DNA of 64,000 bases from Corynebacterium imitans (GCF_000739455.1 NZ_CP009211.1:1129660-1193659); one strand, 5' to 3'. Positions 34,924 to 42,698 are shown, numbered from the stretch's first letter. Notes: generated by a model from the sequence alone, not told the origin. Numbers and translations are program-made.

Positions 34924-35145
34924 ATGAGTAAATACCTACTCTCTCTCGATGAGATCGACCGCGTGAAGCGGCTGCACCACATCTCGTCCGCCACCGGGCT
35001 CGAAGAGAGGACCGGCGTTACCCGCAAAACATGGAGCACCGCATTAAATACGCGCCGCCCCACGATCCACGTGCTTGAAGCTCTCGCCGCGCTCGGCGCG
35101 GACCCTGCCCGCATCCTCGTCCGAGAAGATGAGGCGGTGGCGTAG
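34924..35145 (+). CDS. Cro-like HTH protein
   Basis: A 73-aa small DNA-binding protein (SLDEIDRVKRLHHISSATGLEERTGVTRKTWSTALNTRRPTIHVLEAL). It is the first rightward gene facing the repressor, preceded by AGGAGGAGCAA. The likely role is to shut down the repressor promoter on induction. An upstream in-frame ATG at 34864 would read through the operator and is rejected. Confidence 0.8.
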   Translation: MSKYLLSLDEIDRVKRLHHISSATGLEERTGVTRKTWSTALNTRRPTIHVLEALAALGADPARILVREDEAVA

Positions 35146-35334
35146 GTGGAGAAACTACGAGATCAGATTCGCGGCTGGGAGGCGTGGATTATTGACCTTC
35201 TCCTTGAGGAGGAGCGCGACATGGAGGAGATCGACCGCCTTGTGGGGCTGGTGCGCGATCTGCGCGCGGAACTGAAGCGTCAGGAGGACGAGATTCTTGA
35301 TTGGGCGCGCGCCCGGATTGAGGCGCGAGATTAG
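35146..35334 (+). CDS. Small coiled-coil phage protein
   Basis: A 62-aa charged helical protein (LLLEEERDMEEIDRLVGLVRDLRAELKRQEDEILDW). GTG 35146 follows the stop of the cro-like gene without a gap, so translation is coupled. No known domain. Confidence 0.6.
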   Translation: MEKLRDQIRGWEAWIIDLLLEEERDMEEIDRLVGLVRDLRAELKRQEDEILDWARARIEARD

Positions 35335-35377
35335 CCAGATGGTGTAGCGGTGGTTCGATTCCATCGCCTGGCACGAG
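35334..35377 (+). other. tRNA-like fragment lacking the anticodon arm
   Basis: GCCAGAT at 35334-35340 pairs with GCCTGGC at 35365-35371 (with one mismatch and one wobble), enclosing the T arm GGTGG-TTCGATT-CCATC. The D and anticodon arms are missing and the 3' end is ACGA, not CCA. It looks like a tRNA with an internal deletion, so it is probably not functional as a tRNA. Confidence 0.45.
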
Positions 35378-35817
35378 GGGACGCTTGTACCCCTTTATTA
35401 AGTCACAGTGACGTAGTTGGTCTATGTGACACGTTGTTTGAGAACTGCATAACAGGCCCTACCCGTGGGGATGCATAGCACGGGGCGTGTCCCAGTGGGG
35501 ATATTTACTGGTGCGAGCGTGTGGCTTAGATCGCGACGACCACCAGTGCTGACAGGCAGAAACCACCCAACCTCGTAGCGGACGGAGGGTGAGGCAAGAC
35601 CACGTTAGTGGGCACGAAAAACACAGGCCGTGAAGAGCACTCTGCAGGTGCAAGTCCTGCGCGCGGCTCGAGGGGTGGCGTTGTGAGGTCCCGTGATGGT
35701 CGTTCGCCGCACACAAGGCCGTAACCAGCAGGCGTTCTTCCGCACACTCGGCGCTTGCTGGCACTGCGCGCCTGCGCCACCCCCACCCCAAACCTCATGC
35801 ACACGATAGGAGAAAAT
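35378..35817. other. 440-nt stretch without a convincing gene
   Basis: I see no ORF with a plausible ribosome site. The stretch holds a T-arm-like hairpin GCAGG-TGCAAGT-CCTGC near 35643-35659 and several GC-rich segments. TTTGAGAACTGCATAACAGG near 35437 resembles an rRNA-leader boxA/boxB-like context. It could encode a phage small RNA or leader for downstream genes; this is inference. Confidence 0.35.
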
Positions 35818-35991
35818 ATGCAAAACAAGTACGTTCCCGAAGACCTCAGTCTTACGGAAGCGGCCTGCGTCAACTGGGTACTTTCAGCAATTAAAACCGA
35901 TGTGCTCTCCGGTACCCCGAGCGGCAAAGCTATAGACCAGGCACTGGAAGAAACGATTCCTAGTTATTGCAGCCCATCTAACGCTGATTGA
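35818..35991 (+). CDS. Small hypothetical phage protein
   Basis: A 57-aa acidic protein (MQNKYVPEDLSLTEAACVNWVLSAIKTD...). AGGAGA lies 4 nt before the ATG at 35818. Its 3' end overlaps the opposing gene by 28 nt. No domain recognised. Confidence 0.55.
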   Translation: MQNKYVPEDLSLTEAACVNWVLSAIKTDVLSGTPSGKAIDQALEETIPSYCSPSNAD

Positions 35992-36749
35992 CCGATTTCG
36001 AGCGCTTTTTGGCCACCCGCTTTGAGCGCTCGTACTGTGGCCTGGGTGAGCTGATTCGTTGCTTCGTCGTAGACAGCCGAACCGAAATTTTTGGCTTTAG
36101 TTGCGGCAAAAGTAGCCGCAGCGTGTCGGCCCCAGTCTCCCGGATTGGTGACGAAGTTTCCATTCGCCATCATGAAAACTGCTGCACGGTAATGCTCAGC
36201 AGCTTCTTGAAGGTCGAAGTTACTCGTCACCTCGTAATTGTCAATGCAGTGCTTCAGATGGAGTTTCACCCTCGTGAAGTAGTCGTAGAGCTCTCTAGGG
36301 AAAACGCCGGGAGGAACAACTAAACTCGGCTCATTTTCAAGAAGCTCACGTAGCTCGTTAACAACACCATCTGAAAGCTCCGGGACGAACCTTCTAGCCG
36401 AGTTACGGAACATGCCTAGCGTCTGAAACGCTTCATCGCTTATTCCACTCCCGCTTACTTCGAAGCCTCTTGGGTAGGCATAAACCGCATCGCGCCATCT
36501 TCCGAAATATCGCTTTTCGCTTGTCACATCGTCGCCAGCTTGCTCCATTTCGCTGATGATTCGGGCTATAGCTTCCAGGCAGCGTGACGCGCGCCTTTGT
36601 TCGGGCCAGCCACCCATTGAGACCCCGTTCCTATTCCCGAGTAGGCGACTCGCATATACCGGTTTGGTTTGCTCGCCTTTTGAAAATTCGGCGCTTTCTT
36701 CTCGCCAATTCTTGAAGATTTCGTAAAGGTCGTCTGCAGGGTTAGCCAT
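35964..36749 (-). CDS. Hypothetical protein on the antisense strand of the early region (moron candidate)
   Basis: A 261-aa soluble protein starting MANPADDLYEIFKNWREESAEFSKG. It is mostly helical, with a C-terminal repeat-like amphipathic stretch ending ALKAGGQKALEIGQSALDGLQ. No family is recognised. It runs against all neighbouring early genes and its base composition is visibly less GC-rich than the rest of the phage, both typical of accessory (moron) genes gained by transfer. Such genes often act in superinfection exclusion or defence; that is only an inference here. Confidence 0.65.
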   Translation of the reverse strand: MANPADDLYEIFKNWREESAEFSKGEQTKPVYASRLLGNRNGVSMGGWPEQRRASRCLEAIARIISEMEQAGDDVTSEKRYFGRWRDAVYAYPRGFEVSGSGISDEAFQTLGMFRNSARRFVPELSDGVVNELRELLENEPSLVVPPGVFPRELYDYFTRVKLHLKHCIDNYEVTSNFDLQEAAEHYRAAVFMMANGNFVTNPGDWGRHAAATFAATKAKNFGSAVYDEATNQLTQATVRALKAGGQKALEIGQSALDGLQ

Positions 36750-36926
36750 GCAGCAATCTTAGCCCGACTGGCAGGCAGGGAAGTTCGAGCCTTCCCACGG
36801 GCACTGGGGTAGCAGGTGTTGACAGTTCTCTTCCTGCGTAAGCCGTACCCATGACCCACGCCTCATGGCGAGGTACGCGCTGCCCCAACCAAAACCAAAC
36901 GCCCCAGAAGAAAAGGAGCCAACCAC

Positions 36927-37025
36927 ATGGGCCCCATCACCACCCAGATCGCGCTCAACACCATGCTTGACGTGATCTGGCCAATCCTGCCCCTGCACAT
37001 CCTGGAGCAACTCGCCTATGTCTAA
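36927..37025 (+). CDS. Tiny hydrophobic phage peptide (32 aa)
   Basis: ATG 36927 has AAAGGAG 8 nt upstream. The product starts MGPITTQIALNTMLDV and is hydrophobic throughout, so it may associate with membrane. Its end overlaps the next ORF by 8 nt in another frame. Confidence 0.5.
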   Translation: MGPITTQIALNTMLDVIWPILPLHILEQLAYV

Positions 37026-37161
37026 ACACACAATCGACGGGCTCACCATCGAAGCCAAGCCAACGGGCATCCACCTAAGCACGACCGATGCGCACGAAAT
37101 CGTGATCCCCCACAACTCCGTGCGCATCGTCATCGCAGCTATCGAGACTGCAGCCTGCTAA
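37018..37161 (+). CDS. Small phage protein (47 aa)
   Basis: Starts MSKHTIDGLTIEAKPTG at ATG 37018 inside the end of the previous ORF, with GGAG upstream. A compact beta-rich protein is suggested by alternating residues (EIVIPHNSVRIVIAAIE). It overlaps the convergent gene's stop by 4 nt. Confidence 0.5.
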   Translation: MSKHTIDGLTIEAKPTGIHLSTTDAHEIVIPHNSVRIVIAAIETAAC

Positions 37162-37379
37162 AACACCACAGAGGCTGCTGGCTCACCTGACGGGAACTGG
37201 TCACCGCGCAGCGCAAACTGCACATGCTCGCTCAAGTTCAACGTCACAGACCCGTAATTTGACTGCAACGTCACCAAGCCCGGGTACTCACCTGCACGAA
37301 GCCGGGATACGACCTGGACAGAGCTCTCATCCTCTGCCAGGTAGTACTTCTCGCCTCCGTACTCAATTCGGTAAATCAT
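37158..37379 (-). CDS. Small antisense hypothetical protein
   Basis: A 73-aa protein (MIYRIEYGGEKYYLAEDESSVQVVSRLRAG...) on the minus strand. GGGAGG lies 9 nt before its ATG. It is the second minus-strand gene in the early region. No domain recognised. Confidence 0.55.
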   Translation of the reverse strand: MIYRIEYGGEKYYLAEDESSVQVVSRLRAGEYPGLVTLQSNYGSVTLNLSEHVQFALRGDQFPSGEPAASVVF

Positions 37380-37437
37380 TCCTGTTCACCTCCCTTCTGG
37401 GGCTAGTTGCCCCGAAGAATGAGTGAACCACGACAAA

Positions 37438-37475
37438 GGCCCCCGCTGTGCTGCAACCACACGCGGGGGCCATTT
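37438..37475. terminator. Strong GC hairpin
   Basis: GGCCCCCG...TGTG and CACA...CGGGGGCC form a long stem around the loop CTGCAAC, followed by ATTTATT. It lies between the divergent starts of 37158-37379 and 37504-37584. It could end rightward transcription from the tiny ORFs before a new unit begins. Confidence 0.65.
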
Positions 37476-37503
37476 ATTGGTCTCTATTGAAAGGAAACCA
37501 CCC

Positions 37504-37584
37504 ATGAGTCTACGCACCATGTTCTGCCGCCGAAAAGGCCGGCACCGCAAACCACGCCGCTTCTGGATGAGGTGGGGCCGATGA
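37504..37584 (+). CDS. Tiny basic phage peptide (26 aa)
   Basis: MSLRTMFCRRKGRHRKPRRF... is very rich in Arg and Lys. GAAAGGAAA precedes the ATG and its stop overlaps the next start (ATGA), which supports real, coupled translation. It may bind nucleic acid. Confidence 0.5.
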   Translation: MSLRTMFCRRKGRHRKPRRFWMRWGR

Positions 37585-37814
37585 ACCACCGCATCACTAA
37601 CCGCGAACTACTCGACCTCGTCGAAGCAGCCACAGGCACCCGCAAGCTCGTACTCAAGGTGCCCGAATTCGCCCGCCTCGTCGGCCGCGACTACGACGAG
37701 ATCCTGCCGCGCGTCGGCCGAGACATCCCCGCCGAGCGCGACGGTGACCGCGGCAACTGGCGAATCCCCATCCAAGCCCTCAGGCCATTCCTCACAGGAA
37801 GGACAGCAGCATGA
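37581..37814 (+). CDS. xis: Excisionase-like HTH protein
   Basis: A 77-aa protein. VLKVPEFARLVGRDYDEILPRVGRDIPAERDGDRGNWRIPIQALRPFL matches the pattern of small winged-HTH (HTH_17/MerR-like) excisionases: helix-turn-helix, then a GxWRIP wing and terminal helix. It could be Xis, or a regulator of early genes. Coupled on both sides by ATGA overlaps. Confidence 0.6.
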   Translation: MNHRITNRELLDLVEAATGTRKLVLKVPEFARLVGRDYDEILPRVGRDIPAERDGDRGNWRIPIQALRPFLTGRTAA

Positions 37815-38026
37815 ACTACAACGAGACAGTAAAACACCTCGAAGACAGGCTCGCGTCGGTGAAAACCGCAGGCCGGTGGATTACCGCCCTCGTGGCGATC
37901 CTCGCACTCTTCGCAGGCGCGTTCATCGGCAAGCAGGCCGCCGAGACCGACGGGTGGGATGCAGGCTACCAGTCCGGGTACGTGTCGGGCTTTGACATGA
38001 CCTGCCCGGGGAAGGACTGGCGATGA
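37811..38026 (+). CDS. Small single-span membrane protein
   Basis: 71 aa with one membrane helix (WITALVAILALFAGAFIGK) after an N-terminal helical region and a short Tyr/Gly-rich tail. Coupled by ATGA overlaps to both neighbours. Function unknown. Confidence 0.6.
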   Translation: MNYNETVKHLEDRLASVKTAGRWITALVAILALFAGAFIGKQAAETDGWDAGYQSGYVSGFDMTCPGKDWR

Positions 38027-38385
38027 GCAGGTGGAGAGTGAGAAAGACGACAAACGGGTTTGTGATCCTCTTCGGTGAACCGAAATGGGAAGTGCGAAAA
38101 CCGGACGGAGGCCTCGCCCTCAAGCGCTTTAGGACGCACGCGGAGGCTATGGCAGCAGCGGACAGGCTGGCCCGCACCGTCGAGGTCACACTGCCGAGAG
38201 CCCATGCGCTGCCGACGAAGCGGCACACCGTGCAGAAAAACGGGCTGGTCATCGAATTTGAGCAGAGTCGCTCGTACCCGCAGCTGCAGCCCAGCTACCT
38301 GGTCGTTGAGCCGGATGAGCGCCGACCCCTCGCGCTCGCACTACTCGCCCTCGCAGAAAAGGAGGAAACATGTCACGAACAATGA
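38023..38385 (+). CDS. Hypothetical phage protein
   Basis: 120 aa; MSRWRVRKTTNGFVILFGEPKWEVRKPDGGLALKRFRTHAEAMAAADRLAR resembles a small beta-alpha DUF often found in actinophages, followed by a charged tail. ATGA overlap with the previous gene; its end overlaps the next gene by 16 nt. No function assigned. Confidence 0.6.
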   Translation: MSRWRVRKTTNGFVILFGEPKWEVRKPDGGLALKRFRTHAEAMAAADRLARTVEVTLPRAHALPTKRHTVQKNGLVIEFEQSRSYPQLQPSYLVVEPDERRPLALALLALAEKEETCHEQ

Positions 38386-38768
38386 TGAAGCCCCGCCACG
38401 ACCGAGACGAATACGTGATTTGGTCAACGGTGGTTGACCTGCCCGTCAGCGGGGTCATGGACAGGGGCACCGCCAAAGCCACATGGGCAGCGGGAGCGTG
38501 GTCGGCCATGGGCACCCCGATCAGCATGGAGCAGGCCGAAGAGTCCATGCAGCGTGCCGACACCAAAGGCTGGTCGCTAATCGACGGTGAACCCGGCGAA
38601 TACGAGGGGTTGAACCTCGCGAACATCGACGGCTACCCCGGCGACTACGACTTCGGCGCATTCAAGATCACCGACCTCGCCACCATCACCCGTGCTATCG
38701 AAGCGGGGGACTGGGGCACCCTGCACAACCTATGCACCAACCTAAGCACTGTGGAGGACACCGAATGA
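38370..38768 (+). CDS. Hypothetical phage protein
   Basis: 132 aa (MSRTMMKPRHDRDEYVIWSTVVDLPVSGVMDRG...). Acidic, soluble, with no recognised domain. Preceded by AAAGGAGG. Translationally linked to both neighbours. Confidence 0.6.
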   Translation: MSRTMMKPRHDRDEYVIWSTVVDLPVSGVMDRGTAKATWAAGAWSAMGTPISMEQAEESMQRADTKGWSLIDGEPGEYEGLNLANIDGYPGDYDFGAFKITDLATITRAIEAGDWGTLHNLCTNLSTVEDTE

Positions 38769-38980
38769 GCGGGGATATTCACGTTGCTTGCGGCGCGCTC
38801 ACGGGCCGTATTTTCGCCGGGCCGCTCACCAAGGACGGCAGCACATGGGCGCACAAAACCGACGTGACCGAGCAAGCAATCAACGCCGTGGTTGAGCACG
38901 TCCGGCGCACCCATGGGGACACCTGCACGCTGCGGGGCCAAGGCCTGACAATCACCATCAACGTTAAGGAAGACCAATGA
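38765..38980 (+). CDS. Hypothetical phage protein
   Basis: 71 aa starting MSGDIHVACGALTGRIFAGPLTKDGSTWAHKTDVTEQA. The pattern VACGALTGRIFAG is shared by a family of small phage proteins that I cannot name with certainty. ATGA coupling on both sides. Confidence 0.55.
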   Translation: MSGDIHVACGALTGRIFAGPLTKDGSTWAHKTDVTEQAINAVVEHVRRTHGDTCTLRGQGLTITINVKEDQ

Positions 38981-39345
38981 GAAATTACGACATGCTCGGC
39001 AGCATGGACGAGGACGACCTGCGGGAAGAGCTGGTCGGCAAAACCATCGCGTCCATCGACCTCCAAGAGCAGACCATTCACCTGACTGACGGGACGGAGC
39101 TGCGCTTCATCGACACAGCGGACTGCTGCGCGTGGTTCAACTCGCAGCTTATGGTGCGGAACTTGACTAGCAACGCGATCACCAACGTGACCAAGGAGTA
39201 CAGCAGCCACAAGGGTGCGCCGGAAGCGTGGACACTGCACGTGCTCGCGGAGGACAAGACCATTGTGGACGTTGACATTTGGGGCGACTCCACCACCGGC
39301 TACTACTGCCGCTCCATCGACCTCAAGGTGGTGTACCCAGAATGA
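38977..39345 (+). CDS. Phage protein with LTDGT/DCCA motif
   Basis: 122 aa. LVGKTIASIDLQEQTIHLTDGTELRFIDTADCCAWF followed by a second half with TLHVLAEDKTIVDVDIWGDSTTGYYCRSIDLKV. The DCCA motif is familiar from a phage family of unknown function (DUF7448-like, by memory). ATGA coupling to both neighbours. Confidence 0.6.
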   Translation: MRNYDMLGSMDEDDLREELVGKTIASIDLQEQTIHLTDGTELRFIDTADCCAWFNSQLMVRNLTSNAITNVTKEYSSHKGAPEAWTLHVLAEDKTIVDVDIWGDSTTGYYCRSIDLKVVYPE

Positions 39346-39905
39346 CACGTACTAGCCCCGAGCAGGCACAAGAATTACTAACGGGCGCTGAGCCTGGCCC
39401 GTGGGAAGCGATGAAAGAGTACATAGACGGTGAGCCGCGCCCGGACACGTCGTGCCTCATCCACACCCACGACGGCAAGTACCTGGGCATCATGCACGGG
39501 GCTGACGCGCACCTTGCAGCAGCCGCGCCAGACCTCGCGGAAACCATCGCGGGGATGGAATACGAGTACACGGTGCAGGTGATGGACGAGACCGGGGGCT
39601 GGGCAGGCATCGACAAAAACGGCCTCGCCACCCACGACCACGGGCTGATGGTGTGGAACACGAGCCAGCGGGCCATGCGCCAAAGCCTGCTCGATCTCGT
39701 GGAGCAGGCCGCAGACGCGCAACAACAGGAGAACCACATGACCAACGAATTCATCCTCGCCCAGCTGCGCCGCCTCGCAGCGGGCAAGAAACTCCAAAAG
39801 CACCAGCTTGCCGAGCTTGAGCGCGACGGGCTGATCTGCACCACCGACGACGACCAAATTCACCTCACCACGCACGGCGCGCGCATGCTCCGAGAAAGGA
39901 ACTAG
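39342..39905 (+). CDS. Hypothetical phage protein, possibly a fusion of two small genes
   Basis: 187 aa. The first 132 residues (EPGPWEAMKEYIDGEPRPDTSCLIHTHDGKYLGIMHGADAHLAAAAPDLA) form an early-phage protein type. The last 56 begin with an in-frame ATG at 39738 preceded by ACAGGAGAACC, a full ribosome site, and look like a small winged-helix protein (ILAQLRRLAAGKKLQKHQLAELERDGLICTT). Two products may be made, one long and one short. Confidence 0.6.
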   Translation: MTRTSPEQAQELLTGAEPGPWEAMKEYIDGEPRPDTSCLIHTHDGKYLGIMHGADAHLAAAAPDLAETIAGMEYEYTVQVMDETGGWAGIDKNGLATHDHGLMVWNTSQRAMRQSLLDLVEQAADAQQQENHMTNEFILAQLRRLAAGKKLQKHQLAELERDGLICTTDDDQIHLTTHGARMLRERN

Positions 39906-39909
39906 ACCA

Positions 39910-40317
39910 ATGAGCTGGATGACCAAAGACCTTGCTCTCGACCTGCTGTCAATCCTCACCGGGGCTGCACAGTCCGCCTACGACCGGGTGAAAGCGGCAC
40001 CGGGGGAGGGCGAATGGCCACAACCGGAAGCACAACCGCAGAAGGAGGTAGCCGCGGCACCACAGCAGCAGCCTGAAACACCGGCACAGCCACAGCCTGA
40101 AGCGACCGCCCCCGCGGCACCCGCTGCAGACGACCTCATCAACCAGGCCAAGACCGCCTGTCAGCGCATCGTCGCACAGGACGGCAGCCCCGCCTGGATC
40201 ACCGGCACACTCTTCCCAGAATTCGGTGTGCAATCCCTCACCGACGTGCCAGCCGACAAACTGCCTAGCCTGCTAGAGAAGGCGAACGCCCACCTCGAGG
40301 GAGGCGGCGCGCAGTGA
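39910..40317 (+). CDS. Phage protein with Pro/Gln/Ala-rich linker
   Basis: 135 aa. An N-terminal helix (DLALDLLSILTGAAQSAYD) is joined by a long PQPEAQPQ...PAAPAAD linker to a C-terminal helical domain. The linker resembles that of the DUF2815 protein nearby, suggesting partners in the recombination module. AAAGGAAC precedes the ATG. Confidence 0.55.
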   Translation: MSWMTKDLALDLLSILTGAAQSAYDRVKAAPGEGEWPQPEAQPQKEVAAAPQQQPETPAQPQPEATAPAAPAADDLINQAKTACQRIVAQDGSPAWITGTLFPEFGVQSLTDVPADKLPSLLEKANAHLEGGGAQ

Positions 40318-41792
40318 CCCCGCTAGACACCGCCACCTACGTCGCCACCATCCACGCCCCGGACGGCGGGTGGGGAGATGACGACCACGACACCATCGCC
40401 GCGGCGATTGACGAGTATGGGCTGACCTGCATGCAGGTCGACGACGGCGGGGTGTGGCAGATGCGCACACCGATTAACAAGAAGTCCATCAGCGTCGAGG
40501 GGGCGCGCGAGGGTGGGGCTTCGCGGTTCGGGTTCAAACGCGTCCAATCCCTCGGCACCTGCGCACCCGCAGCTAGTGGCGACACCCCAGCAGCGGTAGA
40601 GACCACGACGGAAGCGGAGAGCGCCCCGGCGCACGCAGCGCGTGACCACGCGCTACTCTCCGCATCCAGCGCCCACCGGTGGATCAACTGCACACCCGCC
40701 CCATATTTGGAGGCGCAGCACCCGGACACCACCTCCGACGCCGCCGCCGAGGGCACCGAAGCCCACGAACTCGCCGAGCACAAACTCCGCCAGCACATCC
40801 CAATCCCCACCAGCTGGAAACCCGGTGAGTTCTACGACGAGGACATGGAGGACTACACCGATGATTACGTCGACCACGTCACCGCCGAGCTCGCACGCAC
40901 GAAAGAAGCCGACCCCGCTGCGTTCCTCGCCATCGAGCAACGCCTCGACTTCTCACACATCGTGCCCGGCGGGTTCGGCACCGGCGACGCCTTGATTGTC
41001 GGCGACGGCACCATGACCGTCGTCGACTTCAAATACGGCAAAGGCGTCGAAGTCAGCGCGGTGGGTAACCCACAGATGCGCCTGTATGCATTGGGTGCGC
41101 TCGCCACCTACGGCATGATCTACCAGATTGAGCAAGTCCGCACCGTGATCTTCCAGCCGCGCCTAGGCAACATCAGCGTGGAGGAAATCAGCGTCGACGA
41201 GCTCACCCAATGGGCAGAGACAGTGGTACGCCCCGCGGCAGAAAAAGCAGCCGCAGGCGAAGGCGAACTGCGCGCAGGCGACTGGTGCCAATTCTGCCGC
41301 CACGCACCACAGTGCCCCGCGCTCGCCAAGCACTACCTCGACAACCTCCCCACACAACCAGGGGCAGGGGAGCCGCCAGCACCGGACACGTTGTCGGACG
41401 AGCAGATCGCCACCATCGTCGCCCACTCCGGCGAGCTGAAGAAGTGGCTCGGCAAAGTCGAAGACCACGCCCTCGCACAAGCCACCGACGGGCACACATA
41501 CCCAGGGCTGAAAGTCGTCGAAGGACGGTCGGTGCGCAAGTACACCGACGAGGCCGCAGTCGCCCAGACCGTCCAGCAGGAGACCAGCGAGGACCCCTAC
41601 CAACCGCGCAAGGTGCTAGGGATCACCGCGATGACGAAGCTACTCGGCAAGAAACGCTTCGACGAACTCCTCGGCCAGCTCGTCCACAAGCCGGAGGGCA
41701 AACCGACGCTGGTACCGGACTCCGACAAACGCCCACCAATGACGCTGGCGACACCAGAGACCGTATTCGAACCAATCAAGAAAGGAGCCTGA
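40314..41792 (+). CDS. DUF2800 RecB/Cas4-like exonuclease
   Basis: 492 aa. From about residue 105 the DUF2800 core reads LLSASSAHRWINCTPAPYLEA, AAAEGTEAHELAEHKL, GTGDALIVGDGTMTVVDFKYGKGVEV and NPQMRLYALGAL. This is the H...D...D-x-K...Q-x-x-x-Y set of RecB-type PD-(D/E)XK nucleases. A Cys cluster GDWCQFCRHAPQCPA recalls the Fe-S site of Cas4/AddB. An extra N-terminal domain of about 100 residues (MTPLDTATYVATIHAPDGGWG...) is of unknown role. It probably resects phage DNA for annealing with the DUF2815 protein. GTG start overlapping the previous stop. Confidence 0.85.
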   Translation: MTPLDTATYVATIHAPDGGWGDDDHDTIAAAIDEYGLTCMQVDDGGVWQMRTPINKKSISVEGAREGGASRFGFKRVQSLGTCAPAASGDTPAAVETTTEAESAPAHAARDHALLSASSAHRWINCTPAPYLEAQHPDTTSDAAAEGTEAHELAEHKLRQHIPIPTSWKPGEFYDEDMEDYTDDYVDHVTAELARTKEADPAAFLAIEQRLDFSHIVPGGFGTGDALIVGDGTMTVVDFKYGKGVEVSAVGNPQMRLYALGALATYGMIYQIEQVRTVIFQPRLGNISVEEISVDELTQWAETVVRPAAEKAAAGEGELRAGDWCQFCRHAPQCPALAKHYLDNLPTQPGAGEPPAPDTLSDEQIATIVAHSGELKKWLGKVEDHALAQATDGHTYPGLKVVEGRSVRKYTDEAAVAQTVQQETSEDPYQPRKVLGITAMTKLLGKKRFDELLGQLVHKPEGKPTLVPDSDKRPPMTLATPETVFEPIKKGA

Positions 41793-41956
41793 TGTCGCAA
41801 CGCAGAGACATCACCTTCACCTGGGACAACGGGCACCACCGCCCACTGAAAATCACTAGAGACCCATGGGCAGAAGGCAAACCACAAACCACCTTGTCCC
41901 TCACCACTGACGAGGCCAAAGCCCTCGCCGAATTCATCACTACCATCATCGACTAG
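41792..41956 (+). CDS. Small phage protein (54 aa)
   Basis: MSQRRDITFTWDNGHHRPLKITRDPW... with AAAGGAG upstream and a TGATG junction with the nuclease gene. It is too short for domain calls. Position between nuclease and ssDNA-binding protein genes suggests a recombination accessory. Confidence 0.6.
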   Translation: MSQRRDITFTWDNGHHRPLKITRDPWAEGKPQTTLSLTTDEAKALAEFITTIID

Positions 41957-41975
41957 ATCCAAGGAGGATCACATC

Positions 41976-42698
41976 ATGGCTAAGACCGACCGCGACGTCA
42001 CCGCATACGGACGACTGTCCTACCCCAACCTGTTCACCGCTCGCGCAGCAAACGAGCAAGCCGACCCCAAATACTCCGCGACGCTGCTCATCCCGAAGAG
42101 CGACACCGCCACCATCGAGCGCATCCAAGCAGCAATCCAAGCAGCAGTCCAGGACGCCGTCAGCCGCGGCGTGTTCAAACAGGCAATCGACCCCGCGCAG
42201 ACCAAGTACCCGCCCCTGCGTGACGGGGATAAGCCCAACGACAACGGCGAACAGCGCGGTGAAGAATTCGCCGGCCACTGGTTCATCGCAGCCAAAGCCA
42301 GCACCAAGCGCAAGCCGTTCGTCGTCGACCAATCCCTGCAGCCCATCCTGCAGGAAGCCGAAATCTACCCCGGCTGCTACATCAACATGGCCGTCCAGTT
42401 CTTCGGCTACAAAAACAGCGGAAACCAGGGCGTATCGGCGTCCCTGGTAGGTGTGCAGTTCGTCAAGGACGGCGAGCAGCTCGGCGGCGAGCCACTCGCA
42501 GCCGAGGACGTCTTCACCGCGATCCCCAACACCGGCGGCGCGCCGCAGGCACCAGCGCAGGGTGGGTTCACCCAACAGCAGCAGCCGCAGGCACCCGCGC
42601 AGGGTGGCTTCACCCAACAGCAGCAGCCGCAGGCACCCGCGCAGGGTGGCTTCACCCAACAGCAACAGCCGCCCGCCGCCCCCAACCTCGGCTTCTAA
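41976..42698 (+). CDS. DUF2815 ssDNA-binding/annealing protein
   Basis: 240 aa. The N-terminal 170 residues (VTAYGRLSYPNLFTARAANEQADPKYSATLLIPK ... AEIYPGCYINMAVQFFGYKNSGNQGVSASLVGVQFVKDGEQLGG) match DUF2815, an OB-fold-like ssDNA-binding family of phages. The C-terminus is a disordered tail with three exact 14-aa repeats (APAQGGFTQQQQPQ). DUF2800 and DUF2815 are commonly adjacent and likely form a recombination pair. Confidence 0.85.
   Translation: MAKTDRDVTAYGRLSYPNLFTARAANEQADPKYSATLLIPKSDTATIERIQAAIQAAVQDAVSRGVFKQAIDPAQTKYPPLRDGDKPNDNGEQRGEEFAGHWFIAAKASTKRKPFVVDQSLQPILQEAEIYPGCYINMAVQFFGYKNSGNQGVSASLVGVQFVKDGEQLGGEPLAAEDVFTAIPNTGGAPQAPAQGGFTQQQQPQAPAQGGFTQQQQPQAPAQGGFTQQQQPPAAPNLGF
42543..42668 (+). 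repeat. Three tandem 42-bp coding repeats
   Basis: Each unit encodes the 14-aa PQAPAQGGFTQQQQ block in the tail of the DUF2815 protein. Units differ by only a few silent bases, so the expansion is recent or kept by gene conversion. Confidence 0.9.

Noticed and set aside
35605..35823. Minus- and plus-strand ORFs of 70-130 aa in 35375-35817
   Set aside because: No ribosome sites, no start-codon context, Arg/Cys-rich shadow composition.
42407..42685. Cys/Gly-rich minus-strand ORF opposite the DUF2815 tail
   Set aside because: Product of the antisense of the tandem coding repeats; no start signals.
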